Assembly: GCA_965211775.1 (NCBI GenBank)
Contig: OZ242974.1
Span: 2,418,001-2,482,000, forward strand
DNA length: 64,000 nucleotides
Reading direction: 5' to 3'
DNA from: Thiodiazotropha sp040506975
Lineage (GTDB): Bacteria > Pseudomonadota > Gammaproteobacteria > Chromatiales > Chromatiaceae
Under the pieces are notes generated by a model. That model was given only the letters and a program-made list of their open reading frames with translations, was not told where the DNA came from and did no database searches. The translations under genes and the position numbers were made by a program. Positions 55,146-64,000 of this stretch are shown one piece after another (position 1 is the stretch's first letter; every line of letters begins with the position of its first letter).

Positions 55146-55526
55146 ATGCAGCTGACAGTACTTAAGTGCAAGCTACATCGAGCATGTGTGACTCACTCCG
55201 AGCTTGATTATGAAGGCTCATGTGCCATTGATACCGATCTGATGAAGATGGCGGGTATCCATGAGTACGAACAGATACAGATCTATAACGTGACCAATGG
55301 CGAACGTTTCACAACTTACGCCATACTTGCGGAGGCGGGATCGCGCGTGATTTCCGTCAATGGTGCGGCGGCACACAAGGCTGAACCGGGAGATCGAGTC
55401 ATTATCTGCGCCTATGCCGGCCTGGATGGCGATGAGATGTCCACATTTAAACCCACCTTGGTCTATCTCGATGAAGAGAACAGGGTAACCGGGACTGGCG
55501 ATACTATCCCTATTCAGGCTGCTTAG
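55146..55526 (+). CDS. panD: Aspartate 1-decarboxylase
   Basis: 126 residues; makes beta-alanine for PanC. The self-cleavage site YEGSC gives the pyruvoyl group from Ser25. Other motifs: KLHRACVT, GAAAHKAEPGDRVII. It completes a panB-panC-panD series. Confidence 0.97.
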   Translation: MQLTVLKCKLHRACVTHSELDYEGSCAIDTDLMKMAGIHEYEQIQIYNVTNGERFTTYAILAEAGSRVISVNGAAAHKAEPGDRVIICAYAGLDGDEMSTFKPTLVYLDEENRVTGTGDTIPIQAA

Positions 55527-55824
55527 GGCCTCATTCCACTAACCACCACCTATTACCTCTCCGAATCCGACGTGCGGAGTGGCTGCATAGTGCAGCGTCA
55601 TCCAAACAGACGCTGCCGTATCACACCGGAAAGCCTGGCTTCCCAACCGGCACTACAAACAATTTCATCGCATCCCAAAAAGCTGTCCGAATATCGCTGC
55701 ATTGATGGTTGGATCAAGCACTTAAGGATAGTCGTCGGACTTTTTTACAATTGTTTGCATTTCATATATGACGCTTGGATGCCATTTCTAACAACGCATT
55801 GATAATTCTGACATAAAAACCAAA
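55527..55824. other. Spacer upstream of the sigma-54 promoter
   Basis: Nearly 300 bases without a supported gene; a 76-codon frame has no ribosome binding site or homology. Activator sites for a sigma-54 enhancer protein would be expected here, but I cannot identify one. Confidence 0.45.
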
Positions 55825-55840
55825 TGGCATAGTAATTGCC
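55825..55840 (+). promoter_or_regulatory. Sigma-54 (RpoN) promoter of the secreted PIG-L gene
   Basis: TGGCAT, 5 bases, TTGCC, with exactly 10 bases between the invariant GG and GC. This matches TGGCAC-N5-TTGC at all key positions except one. The predicted transcript start is near 55851, about 85 bases before the ATG at 55935. Confidence 0.8.
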
Positions 55841-55934
55841 TTATATAGGCAGCAGGCAACAGACCTGCATGCATGCACGCATAAATAGTGAGTCTTGAAT
55901 TCGTCTTAAAAAAGGTTCTTAGGAGGACCTTTAA

Positions 55935-58900
55935 ATGACTGTATTCACTGCACGTAAACTATGCACTGCATATTTTTTGCTGGCCATCCTATCGCTTCCG
56001 CAAATGGGCATGGCTTCCATCCTGGTTGTCGCTCCCCATCCTGACGATGACATTATCACTGCTTCAGGTGTCATAGCCGATGCGGTGGATCGTGGTGAAC
56101 AGGTCACAGCCGTCTATGTGACCAATGGCGATATTTCCGGTATCGCTCAAGGATTGGTCAGACAATCAGAGGCGGTCGATGCACAGGTCGGATTTCTGGG
56201 GACAACAGAAAGCGATCTGATTTTTCTTGGCTATCCCGACGGCAGTCTCGATCTGATCTACCGGTTTTATCCCGATGAAACCGATGTCTACACGACCGCC
56301 TCCGGTCAATCCACAACCTATGGAAACAGGGGGCTGGGCGGAACGGATTACCATACCTTTCAATTCGGCAGTCCCGCCAACTACAACCGCTTCAATATCA
56401 TCAGTGATTTAACGAGCATAATCGACACGTATCGACCGGATCACATATTCACTACATCGGAATTCGATAATCATACAGATCACTCCACAACCTATGAGTT
56501 GATCCTATTGGGGCTGCAGAACGTCTTTGCCGCGGATCCTGCCTATACGCCAAGTCTACACAAGACCGTAGTATGGTCATCGCAACCGTCTATCTGGCCA
56601 GAACCCCTGGATCCGACCACATTCCATGTCGAGATTCCCGATTTGAATCAAACTGCATTGGACTGGGCCGACAGAGAGAGTCTGAATGTGCCTCTATCAA
56701 TGCAGGTCACATTGCTGTCAAACAATCTGAAGATCAACGCCATCGCTTCGCATGATACGCAAGGTGGTATACAAGGGTTTCTCGGTAAATTCATTCATAA
56801 AGATGAGATTTTTTGGATTGAAAATCCTTTAACGGCGAATACTCCTCCGGTCGTGGATGCCGGGCCAAGCATTGCAGTGGAGATGGGTGAGACAGTCCAA
56901 CTCGATGCCAGTGGCAGTTTCGATGTAGAAGGTGCACAGCTCGCCTATCAGTGGCCACAGCTATCCGGACCTGGCGTCATTCTGTCCGATCCGACTTCTG
57001 AAACCCCGTTTTTTACTGCGCCGAGCGGATTGCAGGAAGATGCCGTATTGCGTTTCCGGCTCGTGGTGTCTAACAGCAACTTTTCCACTATTCCGGATCA
57101 TGTTGAGGTGACAGTACAAACCCTGGATCAAAACATTGCACCGATTGCCAGCAGCGTTACCGCATCGTCAGAAAATGCCGGTTCAACTCAAACTGCACAG
57201 AAGGCAATCGATGGTGTAGCTACAGGGTGGCCCATTGACTACACCCGTGAATGGGCGTCTTCAGGGGAAGGAACAGGTGCATGGCTCGAGTTGACCTGGG
57301 ATCAGGTCTATGCAGTCAATCGGATCGTGTTATATGACCGACCAAACTCAGCAGATCAAATCAGCTCGGCAAATCTCAGTTTCAGTGATGGTTCAACGCT
57401 GACTATCGGTCCGTTGGATAATGATGGTTTGGTAACGACCTATTCGTTCCCGGCAAAATATATCAATAGCCTGAGGATGACTGTAGACCAGGTGGGCGGA
57501 TCCACGATAAATGTGGGACTGGCAGAAATAGAGGTGTTTGGTTCACTGGGCACGGGCGTCAACCTGCCGCCATCGGCGGAGGCCGGCCAGGATCAGATCG
57601 TACTGGAAGGCGCATCTGTCCAATTGGACGGATCGGGAAGCAATGATCCCAATAACGATCCGTTGAATTACCTGTGGACGCAGGTATCAGGCAGCAGTGT
57701 GCTTTTATCGGATAACACGCTGATCAATCCAACGTTCACTGCACCAACCGGCCTTCTGCAGAATGAACAATTGGTTTTCGAGCTGGTTGTTGGTGACGGT
57801 AGTTTGGTGAGTAGTGCGGATTCCGTAACCATTACGGTATCAAGCAATCAATATAGCAATATTGCTGCTGGTGCGATTGTTTCGGCATCCTCTGAAAACA
57901 CATCGACCACACAAACCGCCGTAAAGGCGATTGATGGTGTTGCGACTGGTTATCCTGTTGATCACACTCGTGAATGGGCGACTGTGGGTGAAGGCGCTGG
58001 CGCATGGCTCGATCTGAACTGGAGTGATGCCTACACCATCGATCGGGTTGTCCTCTACGACAGACCGAACGGGGCGGATCATATCCAGACCGCACTCTTG
58101 AGCTTCAGCGATGGATCTAATGTGGCTGTGGGGGCACTCGATAACGCAGGCGGAATGACAGAGGTCGTGTTTGCTCCGCGCACTGTGACGAGCATGCGTT
58201 TGACGGTGGAGCAAACCGGTTCCGCCAGTACTAATATCGGACTGGCGGAAATCGAGGTATACGGTACTCGTGATGATGGCGTTAACCTAAGACCTACTGC
58301 AGATGCTGGTCCGGATCAGTCCGTATTGGAAGGTGATTTAGTTAATCTCGATGGTTCCGCCAGCAGTGACCCGAATGGCGATCCGATCAATTATCAGTGG
58401 GTTCAGGTATCCGGTATACCAGTCACCCTTTCCGGCGGTACGACAGTGGGACCCAGTTTTGTCGCGCCGTCGGGCCTGACCCAGAGCGAAGTGCTGGTGT
58501 TTGAGCTGGTTGTGGATGATGCTGTCGATAGCAGTCTGCCTGACACTGTGAATATCACAGTGACTTCCCTGCAAAACATCAATGTTGCGCCGACTGCGTC
58601 TGTTACGGCATCATCACAGAATACATCAACCAGCCAGATCGCCGATAAAGCGGTCGATACCGTTCCCTCTGGGTATCCGAATGATCATACCCGGGAATGG
58701 GCGACCACTGGCGAGGGCGCCGGTGCGTGGATAGAGTTGGCATGGAGTAGTGCACAAACCGTTGATCGCATCCTGCTCTATGACCGACCTAATGGAAGTG
58801 ACCAGATAGTGTCAGGCACATTGACCTTTAGCGACGGATCGACTGTTGCTGTTGGTACCCTTGATAACAGCGGTGGTGCAACTGAGATTTTTATAACACC

Positions 58901-58997
58901 CCGAAGTGTAACCAGCCTGCGATTGACTGTAGACCAGGTCAGTCCTGCAACACTTAATGTGGGGCTCGCAGAGATCGAGGTGTTTGCCGCCCCATGA
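55935..58997 (+). CDS. Secreted PIG-L (LmbE-like) deacetylase with three PKD-F5/8C-like modules
   Basis: 1020 residues. A signal peptide (hydrophobic core YFLLAILSL, ending near residue 27) precedes a PIG-L domain (about 28-290). This domain has the zinc motif APHPDDD at 33-39 and a second site near residue 180 (NHTDHS). PIG-L enzymes remove acetyl groups from N-acetylglucosaminyl-type sugars. Then three repeats of about 240 residues follow. Each has a PKD/Ig-like unit (DAGP, LDASGS or LDGSGS) and an F5/8-type-C-like unit with TREWA..GEG.GAW near 436, 676 and 917. These units also carry LYDRPN, LSFSDGS and GLAEIEVF. Such modules bind carbohydrates. There is no membrane anchor and no PEP-CTERM tail. 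AGGAGG precedes the ATG, and a sigma-54 promoter lies upstream. An extracellular polysaccharide-modifying role is inference. Confidence 0.85.
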   Translation: MTVFTARKLCTAYFLLAILSLPQMGMASILVVAPHPDDDIITASGVIADAVDRGEQVTAVYVTNGDISGIAQGLVRQSEAVDAQVGFLGTTESDLIFLGYPDGSLDLIYRFYPDETDVYTTASGQSTTYGNRGLGGTDYHTFQFGSPANYNRFNIISDLTSIIDTYRPDHIFTTSEFDNHTDHSTTYELILLGLQNVFAADPAYTPSLHKTVVWSSQPSIWPEPLDPTTFHVEIPDLNQTALDWADRESLNVPLSMQVTLLSNNLKINAIASHDTQGGIQGFLGKFIHKDEIFWIENPLTANTPPVVDAGPSIAVEMGETVQLDASGSFDVEGAQLAYQWPQLSGPGVILSDPTSETPFFTAPSGLQEDAVLRFRLVVSNSNFSTIPDHVEVTVQTLDQNIAPIASSVTASSENAGSTQTAQKAIDGVATGWPIDYTREWASSGEGTGAWLELTWDQVYAVNRIVLYDRPNSADQISSANLSFSDGSTLTIGPLDNDGLVTTYSFPAKYINSLRMTVDQVGGSTINVGLAEIEVFGSLGTGVNLPPSAEAGQDQIVLEGASVQLDGSGSNDPNNDPLNYLWTQVSGSSVLLSDNTLINPTFTAPTGLLQNEQLVFELVVGDGSLVSSADSVTITVSSNQYSNIAAGAIVSASSENTSTTQTAVKAIDGVATGYPVDHTREWATVGEGAGAWLDLNWSDAYTIDRVVLYDRPNGADHIQTALLSFSDGSNVAVGALDNAGGMTEVVFAPRTVTSMRLTVEQTGSASTNIGLAEIEVYGTRDDGVNLRPTADAGPDQSVLEGDLVNLDGSASSDPNGDPINYQWVQVSGIPVTLSGGTTVGPSFVAPSGLTQSEVLVFELVVDDAVDSSLPDTVNITVTSLQNINVAPTASVTASSQNTSTSQIADKAVDTVPSGYPNDHTREWATTGEGAGAWIELAWSSAQTVDRILLYDRPNGSDQIVSGTLTFSDGSTVAVGTLDNSGGATEIFITPRSVTSLRLTVDQVSPATLNVGLAEIEVFAAP

Positions 58998-59010
58998 GGT
59001 ATTGCGGGAA

Positions 59011-59027
59011 TTGTTAACAGGCCCTAG
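59011..59027. repeat. Short intergenic repeat, copy E (right arm only)
   Basis: TTGTTAACAGGCCCTAG, between the PIG-L gene and the end of glgA. Only the right arm of the family is kept. Confidence 0.5.
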
Positions 59028-60484
59028 AGGCCAGGCTCATCGATGGAAGTCTGGTAAAGTTCCAGATAGTGTTGAGCGCTGGCCTCCCAACTGAAATCCT
59101 GCTGCATCCCCGTTCTGGCAAGGATTTCCCAGTCCGTGGCCGAGCGTCGATAAAAATTGATTGCATGTTCCACGGCCCCCCACAAGCTGCTGCCGTCCGC
59201 ATTGTCAAAGACGAAGCCTGTTGCGTTGCCATTCACGAGGGTTGTTGGATTGACGTCAACCACGGTGTCGGCGAGACCGCCAGTGCGACGAACGATGGGG
59301 ACAGTACCGTATCTCAAGCTGTACATCTGATTCAATCCGCAGGGTTCGAAGCGGGAGGGCATGATGAATGAATCGCACCCTGCCTCGATACGGTGTGACA
59401 GGCCTTCATCATATCCGATAAACACACCGACACGGCTGTGATAGCGGTTGCTGATTTTCTCCAGTGCGTGCTCAAGATCTTTGTTGCCCGATCCCAGCAT
59501 GACCATTTGAGCCCCTGCATCCATAATGCCGGGCAGAACCTGGAGTATCAGGTCGACACCCTTCTGATCAACCAATCGGCCGATATAACCGAATAGCTGT
59601 ATATTCTCATCCTCGGGAAGTCCGTATTCCTGTTGCAATGCCAGTTTATTGTTGCGCTTGTCAGCAAAGCTTTCAGCGGAGTAGGGCGTATCGATATGCC
59701 GGTCGTTAAGCGGATCCCACTCGTGGTAATCGATCCCATTGAGAACCCCGCTGAAATGGTCTTTGCGATGGTTTAGCAGTCCCTCAAGACCATAACCGAA
59801 CTCGGCTGTCTTTATCTCTGCGGCATAGCTGGGGCTGACCGTGTTTACCCGGTCTGAGAGTGCGATTCCCCCTTTGATAAATGAGAGCTGGTCATGAAAC
59901 TCCAGATGACGGTATGACCAAAGTTCATCCGGGAGCCCGAGGCGCAGAAAGGTGGCATGATCGAAGAGTCCCTGATAGGCCAGGTTGTGGATTGTAAACA
60001 GGGTTGCGGGCCGATTTTCCTGTGTGGAGAGCAATGGTGCGATGAGACCGGTCTGCCAGTCATTCGCATGTACAACATCGGGCTGCCAGTCGTGATCTAT
60101 CCGGTTTAAGGCCAACTCTGCCACCGCATGACAGAAGAGGCTGAAACGTTCCGCATTATCGGGCCAGTTCATACCCTCAGGGGATAGATAGGGATTACCT
60201 GCACGGTTGAACCGGTGGGGTGCGTCGATCACATACAGCGGTACCCTGTGAGGACCGCAGCGCCCCTGTAAAATTCGGACCGGCGAAGTTTCGCCAGTAA
60301 TTTCCAGTTGTGCCAGGCTTTGTAGATTGTCCGCTTTTTCCAGAACATCTGGATAACCAGGGAGAATCAGGCGACAATCCTGGCCTATGTTATTAAGTGC
60401 GGCAGGCAAGCTACCTGCAACATCAGCCAAGCCACCTGTTTTGATTAACGGTGTGGCTTCACTGCTGGCAAAGAGGATTTTCAT
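59024..60484 (-). CDS. glgA: Glycogen synthase
   Basis: 486 residues; transfers glucose from ADP-glucose to the growing glycogen chain. GT5 motifs: KTGGLADVAGSLPAAL at about 16-31, HANDWQTGL, a GRLVDQKGVDL block, and SRFEPCGLNQMYSLRYGT...RTGGLADTV near the C-terminus. The gene is divergent from pgi. Confidence 0.96.
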   Translation of the reverse strand: MKILFASSEATPLIKTGGLADVAGSLPAALNNIGQDCRLILPGYPDVLEKADNLQSLAQLEITGETSPVRILQGRCGPHRVPLYVIDAPHRFNRAGNPYLSPEGMNWPDNAERFSLFCHAVAELALNRIDHDWQPDVVHANDWQTGLIAPLLSTQENRPATLFTIHNLAYQGLFDHATFLRLGLPDELWSYRHLEFHDQLSFIKGGIALSDRVNTVSPSYAAEIKTAEFGYGLEGLLNHRKDHFSGVLNGIDYHEWDPLNDRHIDTPYSAESFADKRNNKLALQQEYGLPEDENIQLFGYIGRLVDQKGVDLILQVLPGIMDAGAQMVMLGSGNKDLEHALEKISNRYHSRVGVFIGYDEGLSHRIEAGCDSFIMPSRFEPCGLNQMYSLRYGTVPIVRRTGGLADTVVDVNPTTLVNGNATGFVFDNADGSSLWGAVEHAINFYRRSATDWEILARTGMQQDFSWEASAQHYLELYQTSIDEPGL

Positions 60485-60507
60485 GGCCTTTTATTGTCCT
60501 TATTTTT

Positions 60508-60523
60508 TAGGGCTGTTGACAGG
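60508..60523. repeat. Short intergenic repeat, copy F (partial)
   Basis: Reads TTAGGGCTGTTGACAGG, combining the left arm AGGGCTG with TTGACAGG, in the glgA-pgi spacer. The match is partial. Confidence 0.35.
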
Positions 60524-60685
60524 TATGCGCTTAAGTCGGCAGATTCTGCATCGACAGTCGTTTTGTTGAGCTATTTTATCATTTACCTTCACAGCTTTAC
60601 GATACGTCATATGGTATCTTGCTATATCCGCCGCCTTTTGTATAAAAACTGGAACCAATATTCAAATATATAACGCATTTAGATC

Positions 60686-62332
60686 ATGACCGAGATAAAT
60701 CAGACAGACGAATGGATGGCCCTCGAAAAGCACTGGGCCGAGGTCGAACCACTCCAGATGCGTGACCTGTTTCAACAGGGGCCGGAGAGAGCTGAGCAGA
60801 TGTCTATTCGGCAATGCGGGATCATGCTCGATTATTCAAAGAACCGGATTAACGCAAGATCGATGAATCTTCTGCTGGAGTTGGCGCAGGCTGTCGATGT
60901 TGACGGTTGGCGCCGCCGAATGTTTTCCGGCGAACGATTGAATATCACCGAGAATAGAGCGGTGCTGCATGTGGCCTTGCGGAACCGTTCCAACCAACCC
61001 ATCTGGTTCGACGGTGAGGATGTGATGCCCTCTGTCAATGCCGTACTGCAGAGAATGGAGTCATTTTCCGAATCGGTGCGCTGCGGTGATTGGAAAGGCT
61101 ATACAGGAAAGCCGATCAGCGATGTGGTCAATATCGGCATCGGCGGCTCCAGCCTGGGACCACTGATGGTCTGTGAAGCGCTCAAACCTTATCAGAAACC
61201 AGATCTGAGGATGCATTTCGTTTCGAATGTGGACGGCACCCATATAGTTGATACCGTTAGTGCCCTGGACCCGGAAACCACGTTGTTTATCATTGCGTCA
61301 AAAACCTTTACTACACAAGAGACTCTGACCAATGCGGTAACTGCTCGAAAATGGTTGTTGAATGAACTTCATGATGAAGCGGCCGTGGCTCGCCATTTCG
61401 TTGCTGTTTCGACGAATGCTGAGGAGGTATCTCGATTCGGTATGGATACCGCCAATATGTTTGAATTCTGGGATTGGGTTGGCGGACGCTATTCACTCTG
61501 GTCAGCGATTGGCCTGCCCATCGCAATTGCAATCGGCATGCGGCATTTTTATGAACTGCTGGAAGGCGCCCATGAAATGGATCAACATTTCCTGCATGCC
61601 GATCTGTCTGAAAACATGCCGGTAATCATGGCGCTGTTGGGTATCTGGTATATCGATTTTGCCAAAACGCGCACCCATGCGATTCTCCCTTATGACCAGT
61701 ATCTCAGGTATCTGCCAGACTATTTGCAACAAGCGGATATGGAGAGCAACGGTAAGCGCGTCACCCGCTTCGGACGGCCTGTCGATTATCTTACCGGTCC
61801 CGTTGTATGGGGTACGGCCGGTACCGACGGGCAACATGCCTACTACCAACTCATCCATCAGGGAACGCAGCTCATTCCTTGCGACTTCATTATTCCGGTC
61901 AACAGCCATAACGAGACAGGGGATCATCACGAGAAACTATTTGCCAATTGTCTGGCGCAGACTGAGGCATTGTTGCGTGGTAAGACACGTACCGAAGCAC
62001 GCGAGGAGATGGAACAGGCAGGCCTGGAACCTGAGCAGATCGTGGATCTTCTGCCGCATCGGATCTTTCCCGGAAATAGACCCTCAAATACCCTGCTTGT
62101 GGATCAGATAACACCGTCACGACTGGGATCCCTAATCGCTTTGTATGAACACAAGATCTTCATCCAGGGCGTCATCTGGCGGATCAACTCCTTCGATCAA
62201 TGGGGGGTGGAATTGGGGAAACAGCTGGCTGGCGTGATTTTGCCTGAGCTGTTGGACGAACAGCAGTCCTCCCGTCACGACAGCTCCACTCAGGGGTTGA
62301 TTACATATTTCCATCGACATAGAAAGCGGTAG
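60686..62332 (+). CDS. pgi: Glucose-6-phosphate isomerase
   Basis: 548 residues; interconverts glucose-6-phosphate and fructose-6-phosphate. Motifs: VNIGIGGSSLGP near 149-160, SKTFTTQETLTNA, VGGRYSLWSAIGLP, and the C-terminal GVIWRINSFDQWGVELGK. It lies between two glycogen genes, linking central carbon flow with storage. Confidence 0.97.
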   Translation: MTEINQTDEWMALEKHWAEVEPLQMRDLFQQGPERAEQMSIRQCGIMLDYSKNRINARSMNLLLELAQAVDVDGWRRRMFSGERLNITENRAVLHVALRNRSNQPIWFDGEDVMPSVNAVLQRMESFSESVRCGDWKGYTGKPISDVVNIGIGGSSLGPLMVCEALKPYQKPDLRMHFVSNVDGTHIVDTVSALDPETTLFIIASKTFTTQETLTNAVTARKWLLNELHDEAAVARHFVAVSTNAEEVSRFGMDTANMFEFWDWVGGRYSLWSAIGLPIAIAIGMRHFYELLEGAHEMDQHFLHADLSENMPVIMALLGIWYIDFAKTRTHAILPYDQYLRYLPDYLQQADMESNGKRVTRFGRPVDYLTGPVVWGTAGTDGQHAYYQLIHQGTQLIPCDFIIPVNSHNETGDHHEKLFANCLAQTEALLRGKTRTEAREEMEQAGLEPEQIVDLLPHRIFPGNRPSNTLLVDQITPSRLGSLIALYEHKIFIQGVIWRINSFDQWGVELGKQLAGVILPELLDEQQSSRHDSSTQGLITYFHRHRKR

Positions 62333-62368
62333 TCAGTCTTTTTCATTTCAATGTCGAGGTGTTTTTCT

Positions 62369-64000
62369 TCAATCTTCTTGCTTGTGTAACAGGATCGCTC
62401 CCAGAGGCGGCAGGGTCAATGCTATCGACTGGCTGCGCCCCATCCAGGGATTATCCTCGGAAACCAATCCGCTACCGTTGCCCATGTTGCTGCCCCCGTA
62501 AAATTCAGAATCGGAATTGAAGATCTCCGTATAGTTCCCGGGGTGGTTGACGCCTATCCGATAGTTCTCGCGCGGTACCGGAGTGAAGTTCAGGATGATC
62601 AGTATTTCATTACCGTCCCGATCTTTTCTCACATAGCTGAGAATCGACTGTGAGCTGTCATGACAATCGATCCAGTCGAAACCAGGATACTCGAATTCAA
62701 TCTGGTGCAGTACCGGCTGTTCTCGATAGAGCTTGTTGAGATCGGTCAGAAGCGCGGTTATCCCCATGTGGGAGGGGTGCTCCTGCAGGAACCAGTCCAG
62801 GGCCTCGCTATCGTTCCATTCGCGGCCCTGGGCGAACTCACTGCCCATGAACAGAAGCTTTTTCCCGGGGTAGGTGAACATATAGGTATAGAGAAGACGT
62901 AAATTGGCAAATTTTTGCCACTCATCCCCGGGCATTTTGTCGATCATCGAACCTTTGCCGTGGACAACCTCATCATGAGAAAAGGGCAGCACGAAATTCT
63001 CGGTGAAGGCATAGAGAAGCCCGAAGGTCAGCAGATCGTGGTGATAGTGGCGGTAGATTGGATCCTGAGAGGTGTAAGAGAGCGTATCGTGCATCCAGCC
63101 CATGTTCCACTTCATGCTGAAACCCAGTCCCCCCAGCCAGGTCGGGCGCGACACCTGAGGCCAGGCAGTGGACTCCTCCGCGATCATCAGTGTTCCCGGG
63201 TGGAAGTCATGGGTGACGCTGTTGAGTTCCCGCAGGAAGTCAACCGCCTCAAGATTCTCCCGTCCTCCGTACTGATTGGGCACCCAGTCTCCGGGTTCCC
63301 GGGAGTAATCGAGATAGAGCATGGAGGCAACCGCATCGACACGTAAGCCGTCGATGTGAAACTCCTCCAGCCAGTAGATGGCGCTGGAGATGAGGAAATT
63401 TCGTACCTCGTTGCGGCCGAAATTAAAGATCAAAGTGCCCCAATCCCGGTGCTCACCCTTGCGGGGGTCCTCATGTTCATACAGTGCAGATCCATCGAAT
63501 CTGGCCAGGGCATATCGATCACGGGGGAAATGGGCGGGGACCCAGTCGAGGATGATGCCGATGCCGTTTTGATGCATATAATCGATGAAATAGCGGAAGT
63601 CATCAGGTGTGCCGAATCGACTGGTAGGGGCGAAGTAGCCGGTTGTCTGGTAACCCCATGAGGCGTCCAGGGGGTGCTCGGTTATGGGCAAAAGCTCGAT
63701 GTGGGTAAAACCGACCCGTTTGGCATGGTCGGTAAGTTGGTGGGCTAGGTCGCGATAGTTCAGGAATCCTCCCTGGTCGTCTCTCCGCCAGGAACCCAGA
63801 TGGACCTCATAGATAGACATCGGTTCCTGTTGCCAGTTGGAAGTGGCTCGGTTGTTTATCCACTCCCCGTCACCCCACTCATAGTCACTGTCAGAGACCA
63901 CGATGGCCGCTGTGTCAGGGCGGCATTGAAAAAAATTCCCATAGGGGTCTGTACGCAGTGAGATGTGTCCGTCCTGAGTGCGGATTTCGAATTTGTACAA
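62369..64000 (-). CDS. glgB: 1,4-alpha-glucan branching enzyme, C-terminal part (runs off the right edge)
   Basis: The last about 543 residues of a GH13 enzyme that normally has about 730. The frame is still open at base 64000; the apparent start there is internal to the CBM48 region (YKFEIRTQDG). Catalytic features: DWVPAHFP, the nucleophile in GLRVDAVASML, the acid/base Glu in IAEESTAWP, and FSHDEVVHGKGSM. It makes alpha-1,6 branches in glycogen and is convergent with pgi. Confidence 0.96.
   Translation of the reverse strand: MYKFEIRTQDGHISLRTDPYGNFFQCRPDTAAIVVSDSDYEWGDGEWINNRATSNWQQEPMSIYEVHLGSWRRDDQGGFLNYRDLAHQLTDHAKRVGFTHIELLPITEHPLDASWGYQTTGYFAPTSRFGTPDDFRYFIDYMHQNGIGIILDWVPAHFPRDRYALARFDGSALYEHEDPRKGEHRDWGTLIFNFGRNEVRNFLISSAIYWLEEFHIDGLRVDAVASMLYLDYSREPGDWVPNQYGGRENLEAVDFLRELNSVTHDFHPGTLMIAEESTAWPQVSRPTWLGGLGFSMKWNMGWMHDTLSYTSQDPIYRHYHHDLLTFGLLYAFTENFVLPFSHDEVVHGKGSMIDKMPGDEWQKFANLRLLYTYMFTYPGKKLLFMGSEFAQGREWNDSEALDWFLQEHPSHMGITALLTDLNKLYREQPVLHQIEFEYPGFDWIDCHDSSQSILSYVRKDRDGNEILIILNFTPVPRENYRIGVNHPGNYTEIFNSDSEFYGGSNMGNGSGLVSEDNPWMGRSQSIALTLPPLGAILLHKQED

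Noticed and set aside
55935..58997. PEP-CTERM sorting signal on the secreted PIG-L protein
   Set aside because: The C-terminus ends in a beta strand (GLAEIEVFAAP) with no Pro-Glu-Pro, no hydrophobic helix and no basic tail.
1..64000. CRISPR arrays
   Set aside because: I saw no regularly spaced direct repeats with unique spacers. The TATGTCGA array near 29.4 kb consists of short inverted half-sites with symmetric spacing, not CRISPR repeats.

Overview
The window looks like a chromosome segment from a gammaproteobacterium, probably a Chromatiales- or sulfur-oxidiser-type lineage. That placement is an inference from gene order and protein resemblance; there is no 16S gene here. The housekeeping part (about 32-64 kb) has gammaproteobacterial synteny: ssrA-smpB, ratA-ratB, bamE/fur, recN-nadK, hrcA-grpE-dnaK-dnaJ-dapB, lapA-lapB-pyrF, galU, pcnB-folK-dgk-panB-panC-panD, and glgA/pgi/glgB.

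Region 1 (1-26.8 kb) is an exopolysaccharide (EPS) locus of the type usually linked to exosortase A (XrtA/PEP-CTERM). It holds two ExeA-like AAA ATPases near its edges (one fused to an OmpA domain), a Wzz-type chain-length protein, a tyrosine autokinase, an O-antigen-ligase-like membrane protein, a glycosyltransferase, a PrsT-like TPR lipoprotein, the complete rfbBACD set for dTDP-L-rhamnose, and a manB-manC pair for GDP-mannose. The first half is badly damaged by insertion sequences: one IS1380-family copy, four near-identical IS1595-family copies and one IS4-family copy. cysC, the autokinase and the glycosyltransferase are truncated, and wzz is split by an insertion with a clean target duplication. 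No exosortase and no PEP-CTERM protein is present in the window.

Region 2 (27-32 kb) is the remnant of an integrative element at the 3' end of ssrA. It holds a truncated P4-type integrase, the C-terminal tail of a probable restriction-modification helicase, an intact class II Fic protein preceded by a mirror-symmetric array of six operator-like half-sites, and the N-terminus of a probable type III-like DNA methyltransferase now joined in frame to an unrelated NTF2-like gene. A second IS1380 copy separates the integrase from ssrA.

Region 3 (32-55.5 kb) is conserved core: trans-translation, envelope lipoproteins, iron regulation, DNA repair, the heat-shock operon with a CIRCE operator, lysine, pyrimidine, folate and pantothenate biosynthesis, LPS-assembly control and RNA polyadenylation. 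A family of short palindromic repeats occurs in several spacers.

Region 4 (55.5-64 kb) begins with a large secreted PIG-L-type deacetylase carrying three PKD/F5-8C-like modules behind a good sigma-54 promoter. This is a plausible extracellular polysaccharide-modifying enzyme that may belong functionally with region 1. Glycogen genes (glgA, pgi, glgB) follow; glgB runs off the right edge.
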